From Intestinimonas massiliensis (ex Afouda et al. 2020) (lineage in GTDB: Bacteria; Bacillota; Clostridia; Oscillospirales; Oscillospiraceae), in the NCBI RefSeq assembly GCF_900626285.1, contig NZ_LR131147.1, forward strand, positions 1,580,658 through 1,644,657: 64,000 bases of DNA, given 5' to 3'. Both the position numbers and the translations under genes were made by a program. The notes under the pieces were generated by a model, which saw only the letters and a program-made list of their open reading frames with translations, ran no database searches and had not been told where the DNA came from. The first letter of the stretch is position 1. Each line of letters starts with the position of its first letter. This document shows positions 40,272 through 48,544 of this stretch, piece after piece.

Positions 40272-42388
40272 AGGAGTTTCTGCTCACCCTGCTCGCCCTC
40301 TCCCTGTCCGGCGCCCTGCTGGGCGTGATCCTGCTGGCGGCCCGGCGGATGGCCGGAGGGCGGCTGCCCAAGGCCTTCTGGTACTATGCCTGGCTGCTGG
40401 TGCTGCTCCGGCTGGTGATCCCTGTGGGCTTTGGGGTGCACCTGCCCCAGCCGGTCCTCGCTGTACCGGAGGGCACCCAACAGGAGACTATGCTCCCGGC
40501 AGCCCCAAACCAGACGGAGCAGGAGGCTCCCGCCGCCGGGACCGGTACGCCGGTTGCCCCGGTCCAGCCCCATCAGGTCCCTGCGCCGCCGGAACGGTCC
40601 CTCTCCCCCACGGCGGTGCTGTTTGCCCTGTGGCTGCTGGGGGCGGCGGGCTTTTTCCTCTGGCATCTGGCGGCCTACGCCCGGTTTGCCCGCCGGGTCC
40701 GTCGCTCCCTGGTCCCGCCTCCGCCGGAGGCCCTGGCTCTGTTTGAGCCGCTGGCGAAGGGCCGCCGGGTGCGGCTGGCCGCCAGCCATCAGGTGGACAC
40801 CCCCATGCTGATCGGGCTGCTGCGGCCGGTGGTGGTGCTGCCCCTCGGCCAGCCGGTGGGCGCCGCCGTCCTCCGGCACGAGCTGACCCACTGCAGGCGG
40901 GGCGACGTGCTGTACAAATGGCTGGTGGTGCTGGTCACCGCCCTCCACTGGTTCAACCCCCTGGTCCACTGGATGGGGCGGCGGATCGCCCTGGACTGCG
41001 AGCTGTCCTGCGACGAGGCGGTGCTGGCCGCCCTGCCGCCGGAGGAGCGGGTGGGCTACGGGGAGCTGCTGCTGGCCCTGGCCGCCCGGCGCAGGCTGCC
41101 CGCCGGGGTGACCGCCACCACCCTGTGCGAGGAGAAGAAGCAGCTGAAGGCCCGGCTCCAGGGGATTCTGGGCTACCGGAAGCCCACCCGGGCGGCGCTC
41201 TGCGGAGCGCTGGCCCTGGGGCTGGCGCTGACCTGCTGCGCCTGCGGCGTGCTGGAGCTGACCGGCCAGGCGGCGGAGCCCGCCTCTCCCCCCACACTTG
41301 AACCGGAGGAAGCTGTCAACGACCCCTATGCGGCACTTCTGTCCCGGTACAAAGAGGCCCTCGCCCTGCGGCAGCCGGAGGACTACCCGGACCTGCCCGT
41401 CATCCTGACCAACCCCTACTGGGCGTGGACGGACACGGACAGCCTGCTGGACCGGACAGGGTACGCCCGGATGGACCTGGACGGCGACGGGTCGGAGGAG
41501 CTGCTGCTGGGCTGGGTGGGAAACGACATCTGGAACCTGGACCAGGGCTATGTGTTCGCCATCTACACCCTGTCGGAGGGCCAGCCCGTCCTGGCGGTGG
41601 AGGGCTGGGAGCGGAACACCTATGTGCTGGGGGCGGACGGGTATCTCTACAACTGCGGCTCCAGCGGCGCCGACCGGACCCAGTGGAACAAATATCTCTT
41701 TGATCCCACCGACCCCGATTTCCTGGAGGAGGTGGAGCAGGTATCCGTGCCGGAAAACGGCCAGGAGGCCGTGGCGGTGGGAGATGCCTGGATGGCCTCC
41801 GGGGTCTCCATCCCCTACACCACCTTCTCCTCGCCTGAAACCGTGTACCAGGACGTTCTCCTGGGCAATGCCTCCTTCCTCTACTGGGCGGAAGGCGCTG
41901 AAACCCCGGAATCCAAAGCTATATCGCAGGTCCCCGCCCTGTTCAGCCCGTACAGCGACTATGCCGGCATCTACCAGTTTGCGGTGCTGGACCTGGACGG
42001 CGACGGCGGGTCAGAGGTGGTCCTCCAGATCTCCGATGTGGCCAACGATATGGGGGGCTATCTGGTCCTCCGCCAGGAGGGCAGCGCGATTTACGGCTAT
42101 CCCAGCCACTGGCGCACCTTCTGGAACCTGAAGACCGACGGCACGTTTGAATACTCCTATCCGGCCGGGAATGAGGGCGGCGTGGCCTCCGTCCGCTTCA
42201 CCGGGACAGGCATGGACCTGGACAAGCGCATCTGCGGCCAGGGGAAACAGTTTACATTCGATACCTTCCTGGTGGACGGCAAGCCGGTCTCCGAAACGGA
42301 GTACAATGCCGCCTGGGATGCTCAGGACCAGAAGCCGGACGCGGTGTGGTACCTCTGGAACGAGGACAACATCCGGGCATTCACGTAA
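40268..42388 (+). CDS. BlaR1/MecR1-like M56 metallopeptidase with a non-penicillin-binding ectodomain
   Basis: A 706-residue membrane sensor-protease. Three hydrophobic segments occur at about 5-25, 36-56 and 113-133, then the zinc peptidase with LRHELTHCRRGD (HExxH near residue 204) and ELSCDEAVLA, and a fourth membrane segment near 308-328. The last 375 residues lie outside. In BlaR1 this part is a penicillin-binding domain with an SxxK site, but here I find no such motif; instead there are two acidic repeats, MDLDGDGSEELLLGW and LDLDGDGGSEVVLQI, resembling FG-GAP/calcium loops. The protein should cut the BlaI-like repressor upon a signal that is unlikely to be a beta-lactam. Confidence 0.88.
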   Translation: MKEFLLTLLALSLSGALLGVILLAARRMAGGRLPKAFWYYAWLLVLLRLVIPVGFGVHLPQPVLAVPEGTQQETMLPAAPNQTEQEAPAAGTGTPVAPVQPHQVPAPPERSLSPTAVLFALWLLGAAGFFLWHLAAYARFARRVRRSLVPPPPEALALFEPLAKGRRVRLAASHQVDTPMLIGLLRPVVVLPLGQPVGAAVLRHELTHCRRGDVLYKWLVVLVTALHWFNPLVHWMGRRIALDCELSCDEAVLAALPPEERVGYGELLLALAARRRLPAGVTATTLCEEKKQLKARLQGILGYRKPTRAALCGALALGLALTCCACGVLELTGQAAEPASPPTLEPEEAVNDPYAALLSRYKEALALRQPEDYPDLPVILTNPYWAWTDTDSLLDRTGYARMDLDGDGSEELLLGWVGNDIWNLDQGYVFAIYTLSEGQPVLAVEGWERNTYVLGADGYLYNCGSSGADRTQWNKYLFDPTDPDFLEEVEQVSVPENGQEAVAVGDAWMASGVSIPYTTFSSPETVYQDVLLGNASFLYWAEGAETPESKAISQVPALFSPYSDYAGIYQFAVLDLDGDGGSEVVLQISDVANDMGGYLVLRQEGSAIYGYPSHWRTFWNLKTDGTFEYSYPAGNEGGVASVRFTGTGMDLDKRICGQGKQFTFDTFLVDGKPVSETEYNAAWDAQDQKPDAVWYLWNEDNIRAFT

Positions 42389-42394
42389 AGAACA

Positions 42395-42426
42395 GCAGGG
42401 GCGGGAACAAAGGTTCCCGCCCCTGC
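42395..42426. terminator. Hairpin between convergent genes
   Basis: A 14-bp perfect stem, GCAGGGGCGGGAAC with its complement, and a 4-base loop between the M56 gene and the convergent small membrane protein gene. T tails are short. Confidence 0.65.
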
Positions 42427-42428
42427 CG

Positions 42429-42926
42429 TTATGTCAGCTCCGCGATATAGACAATGATCTTTTCCTGCTCTACCGGAATGTACTGGATCTTCAGGTGCTG
42501 GCCGTCATGGGTGACCACGCCGCCCCAGGAGGCGGCGCAGTGATAGCCCGTCTGAAGCACAAAATTGGAATAAGAAAAGGAAACGCCGTCGATTTCAAAG
42601 GATTCCATATCGTGGCCCGAGGCAGGCATGGGGTGGTAGTTTTCCACATAGCCTGTCACCTCTGACACTTCTCCACTCTTCCACAGCCGTCTGCATGCGG
42701 CATATAGGAGGATGCTGCTTCCCATCGTAAAAAGAAATACCGCCAGCATCACCAGGGCGGTGATTTGAAACACCAGCCCGCCCAGCCTGCGTTTCCACGG
42801 CTGGTGTGCCGTGTTGTTTTTCATCTGTCTCCCTGTAAGGAAAAAGGCAACGGACAGCACCAGGGGAATGAGCAGAAACAGGCCGTCTATAACATTTATG
42901 TGCAGTTCATACAGCACCCGTTCCAC
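42429..42926 (-). CDS. Hypothetical membrane protein, 165 residues
   Basis: A small protein with two membrane segments (about residues 10-30 and 50-75) and an extracytoplasmic domain beginning SGEVSEVTGYVENYHPMP, which recalls DUF3592-like domains. The start is taken as the GTG at 42926, eight bases from TGGGGGGT; a longer reading frame exists but would run through the tRNA-Pro gene and its terminator, so it cannot be the real start. Function unknown. Confidence 0.55.
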   Translation of the reverse strand: MERVLYELHINVIDGLFLLIPLVLSVAFFLTGRQMKNNTAHQPWKRRLGGLVFQITALVMLAVFLFTMGSSILLYAACRRLWKSGEVSEVTGYVENYHPMPASGHDMESFEIDGVSFSYSNFVLQTGYHCAASWGGVVTHDGQHLKIQYIPVEQEKIIVYIAELT

Positions 42927-42951
42927 ATCTGCACACCCCCCAGGATATGAC

Positions 42952-42984
42952 AAAAAAGGCACTTGCATCTCTGCAAGTGCCTTT
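42952..42984 (-). terminator. Terminator of tRNA-Pro
   Basis: A 14-bp stem, AAAAGGCACTTGCA on the plus strand with its complement, TCTC loop and six T on the minus strand. The stem begins at the CCA end of the tRNA. Confidence 0.88.
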
Positions 42985-43061
42985 TGGTCCGAGTGACTGG
43001 ATTCGAACCAGCGGCCTCTTGAACCCCATTCAAGCGCGATACCAAACTTCGCCACACCCGG
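42985..43061 (-). tRNA. tRNA-Pro (GGG anticodon)
   Basis: A 77-nucleotide cloverleaf read on the minus strand. The acceptor stem is CCGGGTG with CACTCGG (one G-U pair), the D stem GCG/CGC, the anticodon stem CTTGA/TCAAG with loop ATGGGGT giving anticodon GGG, and the T arm contains TTCGAAT. The discriminator is A and the CCA end is encoded. It reads CCC and CCU proline codons. Confidence 0.95.
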
Positions 43062-43092
43062 AAATTGCCGCCTTGTTTCAGACGGCTTGATT

Positions 43093-43121
43093 ATATTACC
43101 ACGGGTACGAGAAAAATGCAA
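43093..43121 (-). promoter_or_regulatory. tRNA-Pro promoter
   Basis: TTGCAT (43121-43116), 17 bases, TAATAT (43098-43093), with a TATAAT three bases further on. A GCCG/CGGC dyad lies between the promoter and the tRNA. Confidence 0.6.
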
Positions 43122-43157
43122 GCCTTTTTTGCAAATTTCTTTGCTTTTTTTCGCCAC

Positions 43158-44159
43158 TTACACCCAGCTGTCCTCCAGCTCGTGCTTGCGCTCCCGGGTC
43201 ATCAGCTCCACGATCACCACATGGGGATCCTTGCCGTGGTAGAGCACCTGGTAGGCCGCCTCGGTGATGGGCATTTCCACCCCCGCCTTTTTGGCCAGAG
43301 CCCGGGCGGTGGCCGCGGCGTAGTAGCCCTCCACCACCGCGCCGATCTCCTTCACCGCCTGCTCCGCCGGAGTGCCCTTGCCGATGAGGATGCCGCAGCG
43401 GCGGTTGCGGGAGTGCATGGAGGTACAGGTGACGATCAGGTCGCCCACGCCGGTGAGCCCGGCAAAGGTCTCCCGCCGGCCACCCATAGCCACGCCCAGC
43501 CGGGCGATCTCGGTCAAACCCCGGGTCATGAGAGCGGCCTTGGTGTTGTCGCCAAAACCCATGCCGTCGCACACGCCGGCGCACAGGGCGATGACGTTCT
43601 TCAGGGCGGCTCCCAGCTCCACCCCCACCACGTCGTCGGAGGCGTACACCCGGAACCGCTCGTTCATGAACAGGTCCTGGACCAGCTCGGCGGCGGACCG
43701 GTCCTGGGAGGCGGACACCACCGCCGTGGGCACCCGGCGGCCCACCTCCTCCGCGTGGGAGGGGCCGGACAGGGCCACGATGGGGTGGTCCTTCCCCACC
43801 TCCTGGGCGATGGCGTCGGTGAGGGTCAGGGAGGTGTCCTTCTCAATGCCCTTGGACACCGACACCAGCACGGCGCCGGGATCCAGCAGGGGAGCCACCG
43901 TCCGGGCGGTGGTGCGCACGGCAAAGGACGGGGTGGCCAGCACCACCGCGCCGCAGCCCCTGACGCAGTCCGTATCGGAGGTCAGCTTCAGTTCCTCCGG
44001 CAGGGGGACGCCCTTCAGCATGGGGTTCTCATGCCGCTCCTGCAGCACAGCGGATTCCGCCTCGGTGTAGGACCACAGGGTCACATCGTGGCCATTTTCC
44101 AGCAGCACCAGGGCCAGAGCCGTGCCCCAGCCGCCGCTGCCCATGACAGAGATCTTCAC
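43158..44159 (-). CDS. gpsA: NAD(P)-dependent glycerol-3-phosphate dehydrogenase
   Basis: A 333-residue enzyme that makes sn-glycerol-3-phosphate from dihydroxyacetone phosphate for phospholipids. The N-terminal Rossmann motif is GSGGWGTALA (residues 7-16); ALKNVIALCAGVCDGMGFGDNTKAALMTRGL near 190-220 holds the conserved catalytic Lys. It overlaps plsY by four bases, and the two enzymes are successive steps: GpsA supplies the acceptor for PlsY. Last gene of der-plsY-gpsA. Confidence 0.96.
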   Translation of the reverse strand: MKISVMGSGGWGTALALVLLENGHDVTLWSYTEAESAVLQERHENPMLKGVPLPEELKLTSDTDCVRGCGAVVLATPSFAVRTTARTVAPLLDPGAVLVSVSKGIEKDTSLTLTDAIAQEVGKDHPIVALSGPSHAEEVGRRVPTAVVSASQDRSAAELVQDLFMNERFRVYASDDVVGVELGAALKNVIALCAGVCDGMGFGDNTKAALMTRGLTEIARLGVAMGGRRETFAGLTGVGDLIVTCTSMHSRNRRCGILIGKGTPAEQAVKEIGAVVEGYYAAATARALAKKAGVEMPITEAAYQVLYHGKDPHVVIVELMTRERKHELEDSWV

Positions 44160-44857
44160 TTGGACGTACCCCCGTTCAATTTATGATGCAGGCTGAATTT
44201 GGATTCGGTGCCGCTGAGGATGCGCTTCAGGTTGCCCCGGTGCTTCCACACGATGAGGCCCCCCAGGATCACCGACAGGATCAGCACCAGCCAGGCGTGG
44301 GCGGACCAGGCCGGGTCCGTCAGGTAATCCCGGTAGACGAAGCCGGTGGCAAAGGGGAAGGAGGCCCCGGCCCAGATGGAGCCCAGAGACACCCACTTGG
44401 TGATGGCGGCCAGAATGATAAAGCCGCCCCACACCACCAGGGCGATGCGCCAGTCCATCATGATGGCGATGGTGCCGCCGGACAGGATGCCCTTGCCGCC
44501 CTTGAAGTGGAACATGCAGGGGAACATATGGCCCAGCAGGCAGAAGGTGCCCGCCCAGTACTTCCCCACCACCACGGCAAAAGCTCCGCCGGCGTCGAAG
44601 ATCCAGACTGCAATCAGCACCGCGATCACCGCCTTGAGTACGTCGGTGAGGATGACCACAAAGGTCAGGGGCCCGCCGAAGGTGCGGTAGAAGTTGGTCA
44701 GGCCGGCGTTTCCGCTGCCGTGGGTACGGATGTCGTCCCGCAGGATATACTTGGAGACGATGACCGCCCCGTTGAAGCAGCCCAGAAAGTAGGATACCAG
44801 CGCCACACCGGCGTAGGCCAGGACTGTGAGCATCATCCAATCCGTCATTCCCGTCAC
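44156..44857 (-). CDS. plsY: Acyl-phosphate glycerol-3-phosphate acyltransferase
   Basis: A 233-residue membrane enzyme that moves an acyl group from acyl-phosphate to glycerol-3-phosphate, the first step of membrane lipid synthesis. The three PlsY loops are present: GSGNAGLTNFYRTFG near 46-60, FKGGKG near 118 and a later NPFA-like region is poorly preserved. About five membrane helices. Somewhat longer than the usual 200 residues. It overlaps both der and gpsA by four bases. Confidence 0.93.
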   Translation of the reverse strand: MTGMTDWMMLTVLAYAGVALVSYFLGCFNGAVIVSKYILRDDIRTHGSGNAGLTNFYRTFGGPLTFVVILTDVLKAVIAVLIAVWIFDAGGAFAVVVGKYWAGTFCLLGHMFPCMFHFKGGKGILSGGTIAIMMDWRIALVVWGGFIILAAITKWVSLGSIWAGASFPFATGFVYRDYLTDPAWSAHAWLVLILSVILGGLIVWKHRGNLKRILSGTESKFSLHHKLNGGTSK

Positions 44858-46176
44858 TCCTTGTCGCTCTTCTGCCGGATGGTGAGCCGCACCGGGGTCC
44901 CCTCCAGTCCGAAGGTAGAGCGGATCTGATTTTCCAGATAGCGCTGATAGGAAAAATGGAACAGCTTGGCGTCGTTGCAGAAGCAGACGAAGTGGGGGGG
45001 CTTGACGCCGATCTGGGTCATATAGTAGATCTTCAGCCGCCGGCCCTTATCGGTGGGGGGCTGGACCCGGGCGGTGGCGTCGGCCAGCACCGAGTTGAGC
45101 ATGCCGGTGGTGATCCGCAGGGAGGCCTGGTCCACCACGTAGTTGATGAGATCAAAGAGCCGGTCCACCCGCTGGCCCGTCAGGGCGGAGATGAACAGGA
45201 TGGGGGCGTAGGTCATATAGGACAGGTCCCGGCGGATATCCTGGCGCATCCGGTCCATGGTCTTGTCGTCCTTCTCGATGGCGTCCCACTTGTTGACCAC
45301 GATGATGCAGGCCTTGCCCGCCTCATGGGCCAGGCCGGCCACCTTGGTGTCCTGCTCGGTGACCCCCTCGTTGGCGTCGATGAGGATCAGGCACACGTCC
45401 GCCCGCTCGATGGCCATGGTGGCCCGGAGGACGGAGAACTTCTCGATGGGGTCGTCCACCTTGGACTTCTTCCGCATCCCGGCGGTGTCGATGAGCAGAT
45501 ACTTGCCCTTCTTGTTCTCAAAGTAGCTGTCCACCGCATCCCGGGTGGTGCCCGCCATGTCGCTGACGATCACCCGCTGCTCCCCCAGGATCCGGTTCAC
45601 CAGAGAGGACTTGCCCACGTTGGGCTTGCCGATGATGGCCACCTTGATGACGTCGTCGTCCTCCTCCTCCTGGTCCTCCGGGGGGAAATACTTGAAGCAC
45701 TCGTCCAGCAGGTCGCCGGTGCCGTGGCCGTGGACGGCGGAGACGGCGATGGGGTCACCCAGGCCCAGATTATAAAACTCGTAGATATCCGGGTTGGTGG
45801 TGCCCACCTGGTCCATCTTGTTCACCGCCAGCACCACCGGCTTGCCGGAGCGCAGCAGCATGTTGGCCACCTCCTGGTCGGAGGCGGTGAGGCCGGTCTT
45901 GATGTCGCACAGAAAGATGATGACGGTGGCGTTCTGAATGGCGATCTCCGCCTGCTGGCGCATGAAGGCCAGGATCTCGCTGTCGGTACCCGGCTCAATG
46001 CCGCCGGTGTCCACCAGGTCAAACTTCCGGCCCAGCCACTCCGCCTCGGCGTACAGCCGGTCCCGGGTGACGCCGGGGGTGTCCTGCACGATGGACAGCC
46101 GCTGGCCCACCAGCTTATTGAACAGCATGGACTTGCCCACGTTGGGCCGGCCCACGATGGCAATCAAAGGCTTCAT
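44854..46176 (-). CDS. der: Ribosome biogenesis GTPase Der (EngA)
   Basis: A 440-residue protein with two GTPase domains in tandem. G1 motifs GRPNVGKS at 8-15 and GKPNVGKS near 183-190, with DTPG/DTAG and NKMD/NKWD partners, and a C-terminal KH-like domain. It is needed for assembly of the 50S subunit. First gene of the der-plsY-gpsA operon and 19 bases downstream of the PDZ/radical-SAM gene, an order common in Clostridia. Confidence 0.97.
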   Translation of the reverse strand: MKPLIAIVGRPNVGKSMLFNKLVGQRLSIVQDTPGVTRDRLYAEAEWLGRKFDLVDTGGIEPGTDSEILAFMRQQAEIAIQNATVIIFLCDIKTGLTASDQEVANMLLRSGKPVVLAVNKMDQVGTTNPDIYEFYNLGLGDPIAVSAVHGHGTGDLLDECFKYFPPEDQEEEDDDVIKVAIIGKPNVGKSSLVNRILGEQRVIVSDMAGTTRDAVDSYFENKKGKYLLIDTAGMRKKSKVDDPIEKFSVLRATMAIERADVCLILIDANEGVTEQDTKVAGLAHEAGKACIIVVNKWDAIEKDDKTMDRMRQDIRRDLSYMTYAPILFISALTGQRVDRLFDLINYVVDQASLRITTGMLNSVLADATARVQPPTDKGRRLKIYYMTQIGVKPPHFVCFCNDAKLFHFSYQRYLENQIRSTFGLEGTPVRLTIRQKSDKE

Positions 46177-46195
46177 AGTATCTTCTCCCTTCTGG

Positions 46196-47563
46196 TCAGG
46201 GGTTATATCTGTAATATTCCGCCTCCGGCGGCAGCACCGGGCAGTCCCGGACGATCTCCCGGCCCAGGATGGCGTCGGCCAGGTCGAAGCCGCTGTCGGC
46301 GGGCACGGGGACCACGGTCACCCCCAGGGCCTCCTCCAGCTGGTCCACGGTCACGTCATCCAGGAACACCCGCTCACCGGCCCGGAGCATGTTGTCCGGG
46401 ATGAGCAGCCGCTCACCCAGGTCCTTCCCCTTCAGCTGCTCCAGCAGGTCGGTGCCGGTGATGAGGCCGGAGACCGTGATGGTCTCCCCGAAAAAGCGGT
46501 TGACGATGGGATAGACCATTCCTTTTATATTACCACATTTTTCCCGGGCGTTGTCAACAATTTCCTGGACAAAAGGCGCGGCGGACAGACCGGTGGCGAT
46601 GGAAAAGGGGCTCTCGCGCTCCGGCTGCTCGTCCTCCAGTGCCAGCTCCGCCTGGCTGGACAGCAGCCGCAGCATCCCCACCCCGTTCTCCAGCTGGGCC
46701 ATGTCCTCATAGTAGCCCTTCTCCGGCAGGTCCCGGCCGGCGAGCAGATAGAACTCATCGGAGCACCACACCAGGCTGGTACCCTTGGCCGCCCGGAATT
46801 TTTCGGCAAAGCCCTCCACCTGGTCGATAAGGGCGGCGGCCTGTTCCCTGGTATAGGGGTCGATCCTGCACAGGCCCTCCCGGAACTTGGTGACCCCCAC
46901 CGGCACCACGGCGACGCTGTTTACCGCCGGGTAGAGCTCCCCCAGCTCCGCCATGGTGCGGTCCAGGGCGGGTCCGTCGTTGACCCCGGGGCAGGCCACC
47001 ACCTGGCAGTTCATCGTAATCCCCGCCTGGGCAAACCGGGTCATGATGTCCAGGCACTCCCCCGCCCGGGGGTTCTTCAGCATGGCGGTGCGCAGCTCCG
47101 GATCGGTGGCGTGGACCGAAATATTGATGGGACTGATGCGCAGATCCATTACTCTCTGTATTTCCCGCCGGGAGAGATTGGTGAGCGTAATATAATTTCC
47201 CATCAAAAAGGACAGACGGGCGTCATCGTCCTTGAAATAGAGGGTCTTGCGCATCCCGGGCGGCATCTGGTCCACAAAGCAGAAGATGCACTTGTTGGCA
47301 CAGGACCGGGCCTTGTCCATCAGGTAGGTCTCGAAGTTCAGACCCAGGTCCTCCCCCTCCTCCTTGCGGACCCGGACCGTGCGGCTGCCGCCGTCGGGGC
47401 CGGTGAGGGTGAGCTCCAGCCTGGGATCATAGGCGTAGAACTTATAGTCCAGCACGTCCACGATGGGGTGGCCGCTGATGTGGGTCAGGGTCTCGCCAGG
47501 CCGCAGGCCCGCCCTGGCCGCCGGGCTGCCCGGGTCCACCGATGCGATTTTTGTCAGGCTCAT
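46196..47563 (-). CDS. PDZ and radical-SAM family protein (DUF512)
   Basis: A 455-residue protein. Residues 1-60 form a PDZ-like domain (SVDPGSPAARAGLRPGETLTHISGHPIVD). The segment SCANKCIFCFVDQMPPGMRKTLYFKDDD near 85-112 contains the C-x3-C-x2-C set expected for a SAM-linked 4Fe-4S cluster, and the end is the DUF512 domain. Its chemistry is not established; members sit beside der throughout Clostridia. The start at 47563 has AAAGGAG upstream; a longer form by seven residues would include that site. Confidence 0.9.
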   Translation of the reverse strand: MSLTKIASVDPGSPAARAGLRPGETLTHISGHPIVDVLDYKFYAYDPRLELTLTGPDGGSRTVRVRKEEGEDLGLNFETYLMDKARSCANKCIFCFVDQMPPGMRKTLYFKDDDARLSFLMGNYITLTNLSRREIQRVMDLRISPINISVHATDPELRTAMLKNPRAGECLDIMTRFAQAGITMNCQVVACPGVNDGPALDRTMAELGELYPAVNSVAVVPVGVTKFREGLCRIDPYTREQAAALIDQVEGFAEKFRAAKGTSLVWCSDEFYLLAGRDLPEKGYYEDMAQLENGVGMLRLLSSQAELALEDEQPERESPFSIATGLSAAPFVQEIVDNAREKCGNIKGMVYPIVNRFFGETITVSGLITGTDLLEQLKGKDLGERLLIPDNMLRAGERVFLDDVTVDQLEEALGVTVVPVPADSGFDLADAILGREIVRDCPVLPPEAEYYRYNP

Positions 47564-47621
47564 GGGCGCGCGCTCCTTTTGCAACAGGTCATTTCTCTTT
47601 ATTGTACCCGAATTCCGGGCA

Positions 47622-47656
47622 AAAAGAAAGAGGGGCTTTTCTCCCCTCGTTCTTTT
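47622..47656 (-). terminator. Terminator after rpmF
   Basis: A long imperfect stem, AAAGAACGAGGGG with CCCCTCTTTCTTT on the minus strand, ending in five T. Confidence 0.8.
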
Positions 47657-47664
47657 CAGGCTAT

Positions 47665-47859
47665 TTACTTCGCCTCAGCGGTCTCCACCTTGCCGAACTC
47701 ATGGCCGTTGTAGCTCATGCAGCTCTTGCACATCCGGTGGGGCAGACGGAACGCACCGCACTTGGGGCAGGTGGTGACGCCGGGAGTCTCCAGCTTCCAC
47801 ACGGAGCTGCGGCGCTTGTTCCGGCGCTGCTTGGACACTTTACTCTTAGGGACTGCCAT
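47665..47859 (-). CDS. rpmF: Ribosomal protein bL32
   Basis: A 64-residue protein of the large ribosomal subunit. The N terminus MAVPKSKVSKQRRNKRRSSVWKL is basic and typical; CPKCGAFRLPHRMCKSC gives the zinc ribbon with four Cys (C+ form). TAAGGAGGTG lies before the ATG. It follows yceD in a two-gene operon. Confidence 0.97.
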   Translation of the reverse strand: MAVPKSKVSKQRRNKRRSSVWKLETPGVTTCPKCGAFRLPHRMCKSCMSYNGHEFGKVETAEAK

Positions 47860-47900
47860 TTATGACACCTCCTTAGGTTCATGCCCTGGCCGGGCAAAAC

Positions 47901-48404
47901 TTACTCATTCTCTTTATCCAACAGCTGCGCAAGTGCAGCCAAACGTGGATCAATTTCCTTCCTGCATCCGCAGGGGCCCTCGTTCAGATCCGCTCCGCAG
48001 GTGGCGCACAGCCCCTTGCAGTCCTCTGAACAGAGATGCTTGGCGTCCATGGACAGCACCAGCGCGGTGGTAAAGATCTCATCCAGATCGGCCTCCCCGT
48101 TCTCCAGAAGCACGATCTCGTCGTTCTCCTCATCCTCCAGCTCCTCCGCCAGCAGGGTACTGACCGGCAGGGACAGCTCCTGGGAGAAGGGCTTCAGGCA
48201 GCGGTCGCACACCAGCTCCAGGGTGGTCTCCGCCGTACCCTCCAGCAGCAGGGCGTCGGCCATATTGCGCACCGTTCCGCTGACACGGACGGGATGGGCA
48301 AAGGGCTTCTCCCCGTAAAAGTCCAGCCCGGACAGATCCAGTTCAAACCGGAAGGGCAGGGACGCGCCGGGGACATGGATGATAGACCTGAGATCAAGTC
48401 GCAT
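47901..48404 (-). CDS. yceD: YceD/DUF177 family protein (23S rRNA accumulation)
   Basis: A 167-residue protein almost always found with rpmF and linked to accumulation of 23S rRNA. It has CDRCLKPFSQ near 68-77 and a C-terminal Cys cluster CSEDCKGLCATCGADLNEGPCGC near 125-147, both characteristic. Start at 48404 behind GAGGTG. A consensus promoter directly upstream drives yceD and rpmF together. Confidence 0.93.
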   Translation of the reverse strand: MRLDLRSIIHVPGASLPFRFELDLSGLDFYGEKPFAHPVRVSGTVRNMADALLLEGTAETTLELVCDRCLKPFSQELSLPVSTLLAEELEDEENDEIVLLENGEADLDEIFTTALVLSMDAKHLCSEDCKGLCATCGADLNEGPCGCRKEIDPRLAALAQLLDKENE

Positions 48405-48433
48405 GATACACCTCACACAATGGCACAGCAGAC

Positions 48434-48462
48434 ATTATACTCAAAACCTTCGCCATTGTCAA
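48434..48462 (-). promoter_or_regulatory. yceD-rpmF promoter (perfect consensus)
   Basis: On the minus strand TTGACA (48462-48457), 17 bases, TATAAT (48439-48434): both hexamers and the spacing are ideal, as suits a ribosomal gene. Confidence 0.92.
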
Positions 48463-48489
48463 ATACTTTTTCACTTTTTCCGTAATTTA

Positions 48490-48498
48490 TGATATAAT
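48490..48498 (+). promoter_or_regulatory. Extended -10 promoter of the pseudouridine synthase gene
   Basis: TG-A-TATAAT at 48490-48498; the -35 region is weak (TTCACT-like at 48470-48475). It is divergent from, and 28 bases away from, the yceD promoter. Confidence 0.6.
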
Positions 48499-48544
48499 GC
48501 AGCTACTATCCCGGCCCGCTGCCGGGTTTTCAGGAGAATTGCCC

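Noticed and set aside
42927..43157. N-terminal extension of the small membrane protein through the tRNA region
   Set aside because: The open frame crosses the whole tRNA-Pro gene, its promoter and its terminator, so it is a chance extension.
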